Of a stretch of 62,489 bases of DNA, positions 27,549 through 35,786 are shown piece after piece. Origin of the DNA: Polyangiaceae bacterium (GTDB taxonomy: Bacteria; Myxococcota_A; Polyangia; Polyangiales; Polyangiaceae); the NCBI GenBank assembly GCA_025936115.1, contig JAICTZ010000043.1, positions 1-62,489 of the forward strand. Reading direction: 5' to 3'. The notes below the pieces were generated by a model. It worked only from the letters and a program-made list of their open reading frames with translations, was not told the origin of the DNA and searched no databases. The translations under genes and the position numbers were made by a program. The number at the start of each line of letters is the position of its first letter. Within the stretch, counting starts at the first letter, position 1.

Positions 27549-27567
27549 GCCGAGGCGGCTGCGCTGT

Positions 27568-29865
27568 CTAAGCTTTGGCCGCGAAGAGCTCTTCGAGGAC
27601 GCCGAGTAGCTCGGCCACGCGCACGGGCTTGGTGAGGTAGCGGTAGAAGCCCGCGTCCGCCGCGCGTTTGCGATCGCCGAGCATCGCGGCGGCGGTGAGC
27701 GCGATCACGGGGATTTGCGCCGTTTCGGGCCATTCCCGCAGCTTCTGCGCAGCGTCGTAGCCGCTCATGCCCGGCAAGTTGATGTCCATGATCACGGCGT
27801 CGGGCAGGCGCGCGCGCACGAGCTCGATGCCGACCTCGGCCGTTGGCGCCGTGACGAGATTCACGCGCTCGAGCTCGGCGATGAGCTCCTGCATGAACGC
27901 GATGTTCGAAGGGTTGTCCTCGACGTAAACGATCGTGTAGTGCCGCCCCTCGGCGCTCGTGAGGAGAGACTCCGTGACGCGAGCAGCTCCGGTTTGGTCG
28001 AGCTCGCGCGTGCTTTCGTCGTGTTCGGGCAGCTCGACCCAGAACTCGGAGCCGACACCGGGCGTGCTCTTGAAGCCGACGCTGCCGTGCAGGAGCTCGG
28101 CCAGGCGCTTGGTAATGGCGAGGCCGATGCCCGTGCCCTGGATGGGCCCCGCTTCTTGGCCGGCGCGCTGGAAGGGCTGGAACAAGCGATCCTGCTTGTC
28201 GAGCGGGATGCCGAGGCCATCGTCGGCGACAGTCACGCGCACGCTGCCGGCCCGCGGACGCGTGACGCGCAGAACCGCGTGTCCGCTGGGTCTTCCGTAT
28301 TTGATCGCGTTCGAGCCGAAGTTGATGAGGATCTGAGCGAAACGCGTGCGATCGGCCACGACGCGCGCGCTCGTCTCTTCGTAGCGGAGCGTGATGCCCG
28401 CACGTTCGGCCATGGGATCGAGCGCGTTCTTCACTTCCGCGAGCACGTCGGACACGCCGACCGGTTCGGGCGAGACCATGATGCGACCGGCCTCGATGTG
28501 CGACAAGTCGAGGATGTCGTCGATCAGGCGCAAGAGGTGCTCGCCGCCCTTCAGCACGTGCTCGAGCTTTTCTTTCTGCCGCTCGTTGAGCGGCGCCTTC
28601 TTGTCGATCTGTAGTAGCTGCGCAAAGCCCAAGATCGAGTTGAGCGGTGTGCGGAGCTCGTGGCTCATCGACGACAAAAACTCGGACTTGGCGGCGCTCG
28701 CATCCTCGGCAAGCTTCTGAGCGCGCTCGCGTTCCGCGACGAGCTTCATGTCTTCGGTCACGTCCCAGAGCGTGCTCACGATGCCGCCCTCGAGCGTGCG
28801 GCGGTCGGTCATGCGCAGCACGTGACCGTCGCGCGTCTTGAAATCCAGGTTGCCGATCGGGTTTCGGTGATACTCGGCGACGCGCTCGCGAAACGCCGCC
28901 GGAGACTCGTCCCCGAGATCGAACAGCGAGCCCTCGACGATCGCCGCCACGAGCTCCGCGTGCTTCTTGCCCACGATCGGCCCTGGCACGACGCTCGCGA
29001 ACAGCTGCCGGCAAGTGCTGTTGCAGAGCACGATTTCGTCGCGCGCGTCGTAGAGCGCGACTCCGTCCTGGATACTCTCGACGGCGGAGAGCAGCCGGTC
29101 GGTCGCTAGCCGCGCGCTCGCTTCCGCTTGCTTGCGATCGCTGATGTCGCGAATCGAGCTCGAGATCCAGCCGCGCTCCTCCGACTCGAGCGGGCTCAGG
29201 CTGATCTCGACGGGGAACTCAGAGCCGTCCTTGCGCAAGCCGTAGAGCTCGAGCCCCGAGCCCATATTGCGGGTCTTCGGCTCATGCATGTAGCCGTGGC
29301 GATGCGCGACGTGAGCGCCGCGCAGCCGCTTCGGGACCAGCTTTTCCACCGCTTCGCCCAGGAGCTCGGCGCGCGGATAGCCGAACAGTCGCTCGGTTTG
29401 CGCGTTGACGAGCACGATGCGGCCCTCACGATCGACGATCACCATCGCGTCGGGAGCAGACTCGAGCAGCGCGCGAAAGCGTTGTTCGGCGCGTTTGCGC
29501 AGGCCCACGTCGCGAATGGCGGCCGCGACGAGCGTGCCTTCGGATGCGGCGATGGGGCTCAAGCTGATCTCGACGGGGAATTGGCTGCCGTCCTTGCGCC
29601 GCCCGAAGAGTTCGAGCTCCGAGCCCATGGGCCGGCGTTTCGGCGCGTGGACGTAGCCCTGACGATGGCCGGCGTGCGCCGGACGAAAGTGTTCGGGCAC
29701 GAGCAGCTCGATGGGCTGCCCGACTAGCTCGCTCCGCTCGTAGCCGAAGAGCTCCTCCGCGCGCCGGTTGACGAGCCGAATCACGCCGTCCTGACCTACC
29801 AGGATCAGTGCGTCGGGCGCCGAGTCGACGAGCTGCCCGAATAGATCGCTGTCGCTAGTGGGCAT
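27568..29865 (-). CDS. Hybrid histidine kinase PAS-PAS-PAS-HK-REC
   Basis: A 765-residue soluble hybrid kinase. PAS1 and PAS2 (about 8-125 and 130-248) are duplicates, sharing GSxLEL.G.RKDGS.FPVEISLSP. PAS3 (about 255-372) is divergent. A coiled coil leads to HisKA with His402 in SMSHELRTPLNSI, then HATPase_c (GTGIGLAITKRLAELLHG) and a C-terminal receiver (about 640-760; AVIMDINLPGMSG, LTKPVR). The start ATG overlaps by 11 bases the end of the receiver-kinase gene upstream (29855-30988), so the two form an operon and probably one relay. Confidence 0.92.
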   Translation of the reverse strand: MPTSDSDLFGQLVDSAPDALILVGQDGVIRLVNRRAEELFGYERSELVGQPIELLVPEHFRPAHAGHRQGYVHAPKRRPMGSELELFGRRKDGSQFPVEISLSPIAASEGTLVAAAIRDVGLRKRAEQRFRALLESAPDAMVIVDREGRIVLVNAQTERLFGYPRAELLGEAVEKLVPKRLRGAHVAHRHGYMHEPKTRNMGSGLELYGLRKDGSEFPVEISLSPLESEERGWISSSIRDISDRKQAEASARLATDRLLSAVESIQDGVALYDARDEIVLCNSTCRQLFASVVPGPIVGKKHAELVAAIVEGSLFDLGDESPAAFRERVAEYHRNPIGNLDFKTRDGHVLRMTDRRTLEGGIVSTLWDVTEDMKLVAERERAQKLAEDASAAKSEFLSSMSHELRTPLNSILGFAQLLQIDKKAPLNERQKEKLEHVLKGGEHLLRLIDDILDLSHIEAGRIMVSPEPVGVSDVLAEVKNALDPMAERAGITLRYEETSARVVADRTRFAQILINFGSNAIKYGRPSGHAVLRVTRPRAGSVRVTVADDGLGIPLDKQDRLFQPFQRAGQEAGPIQGTGIGLAITKRLAELLHGSVGFKSTPGVGSEFWVELPEHDESTRELDQTGAARVTESLLTSAEGRHYTIVYVEDNPSNIAFMQELIAELERVNLVTAPTAEVGIELVRARLPDAVIMDINLPGMSGYDAAQKLREWPETAQIPVIALTAAAMLGDRKRAADAGFYRYLTKPVRVAELLGVLEELFAAKA

Positions 29866-30988
29866 GCGGCAAACTCAAGCAAAACACGGCACCGGGGTTT
29901 CCGTCCTCGACGCGAATCCGACCGCCGTGCGCCTCGACGGCGAGGCGGCAAAAGGCCAGCCCGAGCCCGCGTCCCGAGCGTGTGACCGAACGATCGTTGC
30001 TCTCGACCTGCACGAAGGGATCGAAGACGCGCTCGCGCATCGACTCGGGCACGCCGGCGCCCTGGTCTGCGACTCGGAGCTCGACGCTGCCGTCGCAGAG
30101 CCGGCTCGTCATTCGGATGCTCGAGTCTTCGGGAGCGTGGCGGAGCGCGTTATCGAGCAGATTCTCGAGCACCCGGCGCAAGAGGTCCGCGTCCGCGGAG
30201 AGGTGCGTCACGTCGAGCTGCTGCTCGAGCGTGATGTTCTTGGCCTTGGCCGCGACCGCCATCGCCTCGAATGCCTCGGCGGCGAGGGCCGCGAGGTCGA
30301 GCTCGGCGGTGGCCGGTGTGAGCCGTCCCTCTTCGCTCTTGCTGATGTCGAGCAAGTTCATGATGAGCCGCATCAGCGAGCGGACTTCCTGCCGGATGCC
30401 TTCGACCGGGGCGCGAAGGCGCTCGGGCAGGTCTTTGCTGCGGAGCACGAGCTGCGCCTGCAGGTCGACGTTACTCACGGGGTTTTTGAGGTCGTGCACG
30501 ACGAAGGCCGTCAGCCGCTCCTTTTGCAAGGTGAGGCGCATGAGGTCGTCGCGCTGACGGCGCGCGAGCGCGAAGTATTCTCGGTTCTCGGCGTTGAGGC
30601 GGCGGAGCCGCAGCGCGGCCTGCACGCGGAGCACGAGCTCGGTCGGGCGCACCGGCTTGGTGAGGAAGTCATCGCCGCCCGCGCGCAAGGCTGCGTCGAA
30701 CGTGTCAACGTCGCGCTGGGCCGTGAGAAATACGATGGGCGTGTCGGCGCCGCCCGGCATCGTTCGGAGCTTCGTGCAGACCTCGAACCCGTTCATGCCG
30801 GGCATGCGGACGTCGAGGAGCACACAGTCGGCGGCCCGCGTGGCGAAGGACGCGAGCGCTTCTTCGCCGCCCGCGGCGACCGCCACGTCGTAATCCTCGT
30901 TCTCGAGCGAAGCCTGCGCGAGCGCCCGGTTCTGCTCGTTGTCATCCACGATCAGGATCAGCGGGCGCTGCTCGGCCGGGTTGGCCAT
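29855..30988 (-). CDS. Receiver-histidine kinase (REC-HK)
   Basis: A 377-residue protein in which an N-terminal receiver (about 8-125, Asp59 in VLLDVRMPGM, TKPVR) is joined to HisKA (His165 in VVHDLKNPVSN) and HATPase_c (GRGLGLAFCRLAVEAHGG). The receiver-first layout lets a kinase be controlled by another kinase. ATG 30988 was chosen because the receiver starts right after; ATG 31024 is an in-frame alternative. It is the first gene of a two-gene operon with the PAS hybrid kinase and is divergent from hypE across 200 bases. Confidence 0.9.
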   Translation of the reverse strand: MANPAEQRPLILIVDDNEQNRALAQASLENEDYDVAVAAGGEEALASFATRAADCVLLDVRMPGMNGFEVCTKLRTMPGGADTPIVFLTAQRDVDTFDAALRAGGDDFLTKPVRPTELVLRVQAALRLRRLNAENREYFALARRQRDDLMRLTLQKERLTAFVVHDLKNPVSNVDLQAQLVLRSKDLPERLRAPVEGIRQEVRSLMRLIMNLLDISKSEEGRLTPATAELDLAALAAEAFEAMAVAAKAKNITLEQQLDVTHLSADADLLRRVLENLLDNALRHAPEDSSIRMTSRLCDGSVELRVADQGAGVPESMRERVFDPFVQVESNDRSVTRSGRGLGLAFCRLAVEAHGGRIRVEDGNPGAVFCLSLPHAH

Positions 30989-31188
30989 GGGGGGGTTCGG
31001 AGCCGCCACGAGTGGTGAGCACATTAGCGTTAGAGGCGCCGCTCGCAAAGACACCGGCCGTACGACCCGCCTAGGTTTCGCCCGTTCGCGCGGGCCTGAG
31101 CCGCGCTGAGGCGAACCGTGGAGCCGTGGTTTGGGGTAGACTCGCCGTCGATGTGTCTCGCGTGCGTGCCGAAAGCGATGCCCCGCGC

Positions 31189-32247
31189 ATGAGCGTGGAA
31201 GACGAAGCAAGCGGTATCATTTGCGCGCCGCCGTTCCGGCATTCGACGATTCAGCTGGCGCACGGCGGTGGCGGGCGCGCCATGCGCGAGCTCGTCGACA
31301 GCGTCTTTTTGCCTGCCTTCGCCGGCGGCGTCCCCGCCCCGCGTCACGACAGCGCCGTCTTGCCGGCGGCGCACGGGCGCCTGGCCTTCACGAGCGACGC
31401 GTTCGTCGTGCGACCCCTGTTCTTCCCCGGGGGTGACATCGGCGCGCTTGCGGTGAACGGTACCGTGAACGATCTGGCCATGGCCGGCGCGCTGCCGGAG
31501 TACTTGAGCGCGAGCTTCGTGCTCGAAGAAGGACTCGAGCTCGCGACGCTCGAGCGCGTGGTGCGCTCGATGGCCGACGCCGCGCGTGCTGCCGGGGTCA
31601 CCATCGTCACGGGCGACACCAAGGTCGTCGATCGCGGGCACGGCGACGGCATCTTCATCGCCACGTCGGGCGTGGGGCGCATCGAGGACGGGGTGGACAT
31701 CGCGCCGAGCAAGATCCGACCCGGCGACGCCATCGTCGTGAGCGGCGACGTGGGACGCCACGGCGTGGCCGTGCTCTCCGTGCGCGAGGGCCTCGGCTTC
31801 GAAAACGCGCTCGACAGCGACTGCGCCGAGCTCGGCTCGCTCGTGCGCGCGCTCTTCCGCGCCGGCGTCGTGCCCCACTGTCTGCGCGACCTCACGCGCG
31901 GTGGGCTTGCGGCGAGCCTCTGCGAGCTCGCGCTGGACGGCGGCTTCGATTTTCGCATCGACGCGCGAAAAGTCCCGATTTCGGCGGCCGTGCAGCGCGC
32001 GTGCGAGCCGATCGGGCTCGATCCGCTGTACGCCGCGTGCGCCGGGCGCTGCATCCTGTTCGTGCCGGACGACGAGCTCGGCGCCGCGCTCGGAGCCCTC
32101 GCCGCGGCTGGCGCGGAACCCGCGCCGATCGGCGTCGTCGAGGGCGTCGCACGCACGCGACCCGGCCGCGTCGAGCTCGAGACCGCGCTCGGCGCGTCGC
32201 GCTTGCTCGAGCTCTTTTACGGCGAGCAATTGCCCCGCGTCTGCTGA
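31189..32247 (+). CDS. hypE: Hydrogenase maturation protein HypE
   Basis: A 352-residue enzyme of the PurM/ThiL-type fold that makes the thiocyanate form of its own C-terminal Cys in [NiFe]-hydrogenase cyanide-ligand synthesis. Recognisable parts are HGGGGRAMRELV near the N-terminus, FTSDAFVVRPLFFPGGDIG, NGTVNDLAMAGA, TGDTKVV and DLTRGGLAA. The chain ends in PRVC, matching the conserved PR(I/V)C tail whose Cys is modified. ATG 31189 is chosen on domain start. No other hyp gene or hydrogenase gene is in the window, so its partners lie elsewhere. The stop codon forms part of a hairpin shared with the convergent stress-protein gene. Confidence 0.92.
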   Translation: MSVEDEASGIICAPPFRHSTIQLAHGGGGRAMRELVDSVFLPAFAGGVPAPRHDSAVLPAAHGRLAFTSDAFVVRPLFFPGGDIGALAVNGTVNDLAMAGALPEYLSASFVLEEGLELATLERVVRSMADAARAAGVTIVTGDTKVVDRGHGDGIFIATSGVGRIEDGVDIAPSKIRPGDAIVVSGDVGRHGVAVLSVREGLGFENALDSDCAELGSLVRALFRAGVVPHCLRDLTRGGLAASLCELALDGGFDFRIDARKVPISAAVQRACEPIGLDPLYAACAGRCILFVPDDELGAALGALAAAGAEPAPIGVVEGVARTRPGRVELETALGASRLLELFYGEQLPRVC

Positions 32248-32266
32248 GCCCTCGCGAGAGGGCTCA
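32245..32266. terminator. Bidirectional hairpin shared by two convergent stop codons
   Basis: TGAGCCCTC-GCGA-GAGGGCTCA gives a perfect 9-base-pair stem with a GCGA (GNRA-type) tetraloop. The first TGA is the stop codon of hypE, and the complementary TCA is the stop codon of the universal stress gene on the other strand. It is well placed to end both transcripts, although no long T-run follows on either side. Confidence 0.65.
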
Positions 32267-32935
32267 ACTGTGGACGACGAGCGGCATGTTCGTGTCGGCG
32301 CCCGCACGATCGCTCTGGTGATACGTGTGACGCTGGCCGTGGTGTTCACTGTGTTGCGCGCACCAGAACTGCTTGCCGCCGCTCGCTTCTCGTGCCGCGA
32401 CGCAGGCCGGGCAGGGGGGCTGAATCGCCGGAACGGGCGCCGGCAGGGATTTCGGTCGGACCACGAGTACGGGACACGGCGCGAGGCGCATGGTGGTTTC
32501 AGCGACGGAGCCGAGCACCAGCCGAGACATGCCACGGCGGCCGTGCGTGCCGACCACGACGAGGTCCGCTTCGAGATCCGCCGCGAGCTGCGCAATCTGC
32601 TCGGCCGGCACCTCGACACGTTGGTGCGCGCGCACTCGCTCGAGGAAGGTCAGATCGCCGTCCGGATGCGACGCGCGAAATGCCGCGAGCCGTTGCTCGA
32701 GATAGGCGCGAAGCTCCTCGGAGGCGTCGGCGATCGTCGGCAGCGAGCCTGCCCATGTAGTCGATGACGCGTCGGGCGCGGCCCCGACTTGGTAGACCGG
32801 GAGCACGTTGATGACGTGCACGGTCGTCTCTGGCTTGTCGAGACCCATTTCGAGCGCGCGTTCGAGCGCGAGGTTACCGCTGTCCGAATAGTCCACGGCA
32901 ACGACGACCACATTTGACTTGCTGGGCTTGGGCAT
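32264..32935 (-). CDS. Universal stress protein with Cys/His-rich C-terminal tail
   Basis: A 223-residue protein. Residues ~8-165 are a UspA domain with VVVAVDYSDSGN at the start and the ATP-binding signature GTHGRRGMSRLVLGS. The ~55-residue tail is unusual: CPACVAAREASGG...WCAQHSEHHGQRH has the spacing of a small zinc-binding unit. ATG 32935 has a perfect GGAGG at 32941-32945. Upstream is a strong sigma-54-type promoter (32961-32976). It is downstream of, and on the same strand as, the cation ATPase. USPs of this kind are induced by hypoxia or stress in other bacteria. Confidence 0.92.
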   Translation of the reverse strand: MPKPSKSNVVVVAVDYSDSGNLALERALEMGLDKPETTVHVINVLPVYQVGAAPDASSTTWAGSLPTIADASEELRAYLEQRLAAFRASHPDGDLTFLERVRAHQRVEVPAEQIAQLAADLEADLVVVGTHGRRGMSRLVLGSVAETTMRLAPCPVLVVRPKSLPAPVPAIQPPCPACVAAREASGGKQFWCAQHSEHHGQRHTYHQSDRAGADTNMPLVVHS

Positions 32936-32960
32936 GTGCGCCTCCTTGCGCGGAAGGAAG

Positions 32961-32976
32961 TGCATGGCGCATGCCA
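32961..32976 (-). promoter_or_regulatory. Candidate sigma-54 promoter of the universal stress gene
   Basis: On the minus strand TGGCATGCGCCATGCA matches TGGCAYR-N4-TTGCW at all positions but one, with GG and GC exactly 10 bases apart. The predicted start point near 32950 leaves a 15-base leader that contains the GGAGG ribosome binding site. Confidence 0.7.
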
Positions 32977-33020
32977 GGCGCCGGATGCGCGAGCGGCGCA
33001 GGGATTTCGCGCTGAGCGGC

Positions 33021-33033
33021 GAGTGCGCTGCAT
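33021..33033. promoter_or_regulatory. 13-base motif shared with the second universal stress gene
   Basis: GAGTGCGCTGCAT occurs here, about 45 bases upstream of the sigma-54 element, and again at 54412-54424 upstream of the other universal stress gene. The core TGCGCTGCAT also overlaps the cation ATPase promoter on the minus strand (35624-35633). It is a candidate activator site. Confidence 0.4.
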
Positions 33034-33102
33034 GCGAAATGACGCAGGGCTTGAAATTGCTGCGTGCTTCGGCGGCGCACGCGCAAGGATTGCGCGCGCG
33101 AC

Positions 33103-35613
33103 CTACTCCGCGGGCTCGGCGTGCCAACGCTTGGAGGTGGGGCCCGCCGAACGCAGGGCTCGCGCGACGAGCTCGCCGCTGAGCAGCGTCAACGCGGCTG
33201 CGACGGCGAGCGGAGCGAGGGAGCGCGCTTCGAGCGGCGCGAGCCCGAGTGTCCTCTGGAACGGCTCGACGGTCGCGCCGAGTGCGCCGAGAGCGATGCC
33301 CGCGCCCACGGAGTAGTGCAGCCAGCGATTGCGTGCTGCATTTCCGCCCACGCGCCGGGCGGGGTAGGCGCTGACGAGCTTCGCGATCGATTCGTACAGG
33401 AATACGGCCGTCGCCGTACCGGCGAGGCTCACGCCGAGCCGCGGTAATTGGACGAGCATGCCGAGCCCGACCGCGCCTTTGAAGCCGCCGTCCGTCAAGA
33501 TGAAGCGTAGGGTGCGTCCGTCGAGCAACCGCTCGTTCGGCCGCCGCGGGCCGCGCTTCATGACGCCGAGACTGCGATCGGCCGCGAGGGCAAGCGCGGG
33601 CGGACCGTCGCCGAGGAAGTTGATCCACAAGACTTGCAAGGCCGTCAGCGGCAAAATCAGACCGCCGCTCGCGTTGCGCAAATCGAGGAAGATTGAACCG
33701 AAGACGCCGCCGAGCACGAGCAACATGAGCGCGACGTTGCTCGAGAACGTGAAACGGATGAAGTTCAGGATGTTGTCGTAGATGATGCGGCCTTCCTCGA
33801 TGGCCGCCACGATCGTGGAAAACTGATCGTCGAGCAGCACGACATCGGCCACCTCGCGCGCGACCTCACTGCCGCGCCCGCCCATGGCGACGCCCACGTC
33901 GGCTTGCTTGAGCGCGGGCGCGTCGTTCAAGCCGTCGCCCGTCATGGCGACGATCTCGCCGCGCGCTTGCAGGGCCTCGACGATGCGGAGCTTGTTCTCC
34001 GGTAAGAGCCGCGAATAGACGCGGACGCTCGCGAGCGCCTCGGCCAGCGCCGCGTCGTCGAGCGCGTCGAGCTCGACGCCCGTGAGGGTGCGCTCCGACA
34101 CGATGCCCACGCGCTCGCCGATGGCGCGCGCCGTCGCGGGATGATCGCCCGTCAGCATCAGGACGACGATGCCCGCCGCTTGCGCGGTGCGCACCGCCGC
34201 GCGCGCCTCGGGCCGCGGCGCATCCCACAGCGTGACGAGGCCGAGAAACTCGAGGCCGCTCTCGGCGTCGGCGGGGCCCGTCGCGAGCCCGAGCACTTTG
34301 AAGCCGTTCTTGGCGTGCTCTTCGGCGCGGAGGAGCCAGCGGGCGCGTTCGGAGTCGCTCAAGCTCGAGCGTTCGAGCACGACCTCGGCGGCGCCCTTCA
34401 CGTAGCTCCGGAGCGCTCCCGAGGGTGACTCGACGGTGACGCGCATGTAGCGCACGCGGCCGTCGAAGGGCCGGCTCGACACGCGTGGATGCGCCGCGCG
34501 CAGCGCGCTCACGTCCGCGCCGCGTGAAGTCGCGTGCTCGACGAGCGCGCGTTCGAGCGGATCGCCGGCGTCGCGCGTGGGGTCGGCGTCGTTGGCGAGC
34601 GCGAGCGCGAGCAGCGCCTCGTCGTCCTCGACGCTGTCGAGCTGGTCCACGACCAGACGATTGCACGTGAGCGTGCCGGTCTTGTCCGAGGCGATGACGG
34701 TGACGGCCCCGAGCGCCTCGACGGCTGCCAGACGCCGAATGACGGCGTTCTTTTTCGCCATGCGCTCGACTCCGAACGCGAGCGACAACGTCATCATCGC
34801 CGGCATGCTCTCGGGCACGACGGCCACTGCGAAGGCGACACCGAACATGACCACGGCCGATAGATGCGCGGCGCCCTCCACTGCGACGCCGAGCGCGACG
34901 AGTAAGAGGCTCAGCGCGCCGACGTAGCGCGAAAGCTGGCGCCCGAGCTGGTCGATGCGTCCCTCGAGCGGCGTCTTGCCCGTGCGGATCGCTGCGAGCG
35001 ACCCGGCGAGGCGCCCCATCGTGCTCGCTGGGCCCGTGCGCGTGACGAGGAGCTCGCCGCGCCCGCTCATGACGAGCGTCCCGCTCCAGAGCTCGGCCTG
35101 GTCGAGCTTGTCCACGGGCAGCGACTCGCCCGTGAGCAGGGACTCGTCCGTGCGGAACGCTTCCGGGAGGAGGGCGGTGCCGTCGGCGGGAATACGGTCG
35201 CCTGCTTCGAGCCGGACCACGTCCCCTGGGACGAGCGCGCTCGCGGGAAGGCGCTCGAGCGCGCCGTCGCGCCGCACCCACACTTGGGGCGTGCCGAGCC
35301 GTTCGAGCTCGTCGAGCGCGTTCTCGGAGCGATACTCCTGAAGTACGCCGAGCCCGGCGTTGAGCGCGAGTACGGCCAGAATAGCGAGCGCTTCGACGGG
35401 GAACCCGTGCGCTCCTTCGTAGAGCCAGCCGCTCAGATCGAGGGCGAGCGCGAAGAGCAAGAGGTAGATGAGCGCGCTCCGAAACTGCCGCAAGAGGCGG
35501 GTGATGAAACGTGGGCGTTCGGGGGCGGGCAGCGCGTTGTCGCCGAAGCTGCGCCGCCGCGCCGCCGCTTCGGCGTGCGTCAAACCCAGCGACAAGAGGC
35601 GAGCTTCGCTCAC
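33103..35613 (-). CDS. P-type cation-transporting ATPase (P2, Ca2+/CtpF-like)
   Basis: An 836-residue integral membrane pump with an N-terminal cation-ATPase domain (LSLGLTHAEAAARRRSFGDN), the TGES actuator loop, phosphorylation site SDKTGTLTCN, MLTGDHPATA, GDGLNDAPAL hinge and about ten membrane segments. The M4 ion site reads VPESMPAM where Ca2+ pumps have PEGLP, so ion choice is uncertain. GTG 35613 is chosen as start because the protein domain begins there and a sigma-54 element ends just upstream; an ATG at 35742 would leave only 44 bases to the divergent ccoNO. CtpF-type pumps belong to hypoxia regulons elsewhere. Confidence 0.85.
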   Translation of the reverse strand: MSEARLLSLGLTHAEAAARRRSFGDNALPAPERPRFITRLLRQFRSALIYLLLFALALDLSGWLYEGAHGFPVEALAILAVLALNAGLGVLQEYRSENALDELERLGTPQVWVRRDGALERLPASALVPGDVVRLEAGDRIPADGTALLPEAFRTDESLLTGESLPVDKLDQAELWSGTLVMSGRGELLVTRTGPASTMGRLAGSLAAIRTGKTPLEGRIDQLGRQLSRYVGALSLLLVALGVAVEGAAHLSAVVMFGVAFAVAVVPESMPAMMTLSLAFGVERMAKKNAVIRRLAAVEALGAVTVIASDKTGTLTCNRLVVDQLDSVEDDEALLALALANDADPTRDAGDPLERALVEHATSRGADVSALRAAHPRVSSRPFDGRVRYMRVTVESPSGALRSYVKGAAEVVLERSSLSDSERARWLLRAEEHAKNGFKVLGLATGPADAESGLEFLGLVTLWDAPRPEARAAVRTAQAAGIVVLMLTGDHPATARAIGERVGIVSERTLTGVELDALDDAALAEALASVRVYSRLLPENKLRIVEALQARGEIVAMTGDGLNDAPALKQADVGVAMGGRGSEVAREVADVVLLDDQFSTIVAAIEEGRIIYDNILNFIRFTFSSNVALMLLVLGGVFGSIFLDLRNASGGLILPLTALQVLWINFLGDGPPALALAADRSLGVMKRGPRRPNERLLDGRTLRFILTDGGFKGAVGLGMLVQLPRLGVSLAGTATAVFLYESIAKLVSAYPARRVGGNAARNRWLHYSVGAGIALGALGATVEPFQRTLGLAPLEARSLAPLAVAAALTLLSGELVARALRSAGPTSKRWHAEPAE

Positions 35614-35624
35614 ACTTGGCTCGA

Positions 35625-35640
35625 TGCAGCGCACATGCCA
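35625..35640 (-). promoter_or_regulatory. Candidate sigma-54 promoter of the cation ATPase
   Basis: TGGCATGTGCGCTGCA on the minus strand differs from TGGCAYR-N4-TTGCW at one position. The C of the -12 element is 13 bases before GTG 35613, so the transcript would start one base ahead of the start codon. This supports the GTG start choice. Confidence 0.6.
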
Positions 35641-35714
35641 CGCGCTCGTGCTGCGGGTTCCTCGCGCGGCTCCGGCGATTCGTGCGCGCAGATCGCGGCG
35701 TGACGCACGTTTTG

Positions 35715-35731
35715 CGCGCAGCTCCTGCGCG
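35715..35731. promoter_or_regulatory. Inverted repeat between the ATPase and ccoNO promoters
   Basis: CGCGCAG-CTC-CTGCGCG is a 7-base perfect dyad with a 3-base spacer. The same dyad with a CCC spacer lies upstream of the HemG-like gene (49881-49897). It sits between the two divergent sigma-54 elements and is a candidate activator-binding site for both. Confidence 0.5.
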
Positions 35732-35758
35732 AGCGCCGGCAAATCACGAAGAGAGGAG

Positions 35759-35774
35759 CGGCACGGCTCTTGCG
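35759..35774 (+). promoter_or_regulatory. Candidate sigma-54 promoter of the cbb3 oxidase operon
   Basis: CGGCACGGCTCTTGCG carries GGCACG and TTGC with exact GG-N10-GC spacing. The C of -12 is 14 bases before ATG 35787, so transcription would begin about two bases ahead of the start codon. There is no ribosome binding site, in line with a nearly leaderless message. Confidence 0.65.
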
Positions 35775-35786
35775 AAGCCGCGGCCC

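Noticed and set aside
30989..32619. Long minus-strand frame opposite hypE
   Set aside because: Arg/Glu/His-rich shadow of hypE with no domain pattern. Similar long shadows oppose ccoNO, the ligase and the kinases, as expected in GC-rich DNA.
35641..35786. FNR/CRP-type box TTGAT-N4-ATCAA before ccoNO
   Set aside because: No such sequence or close variant is seen, although FNR control is common for cbb3 operons. The -24/-12 element is the better candidate.
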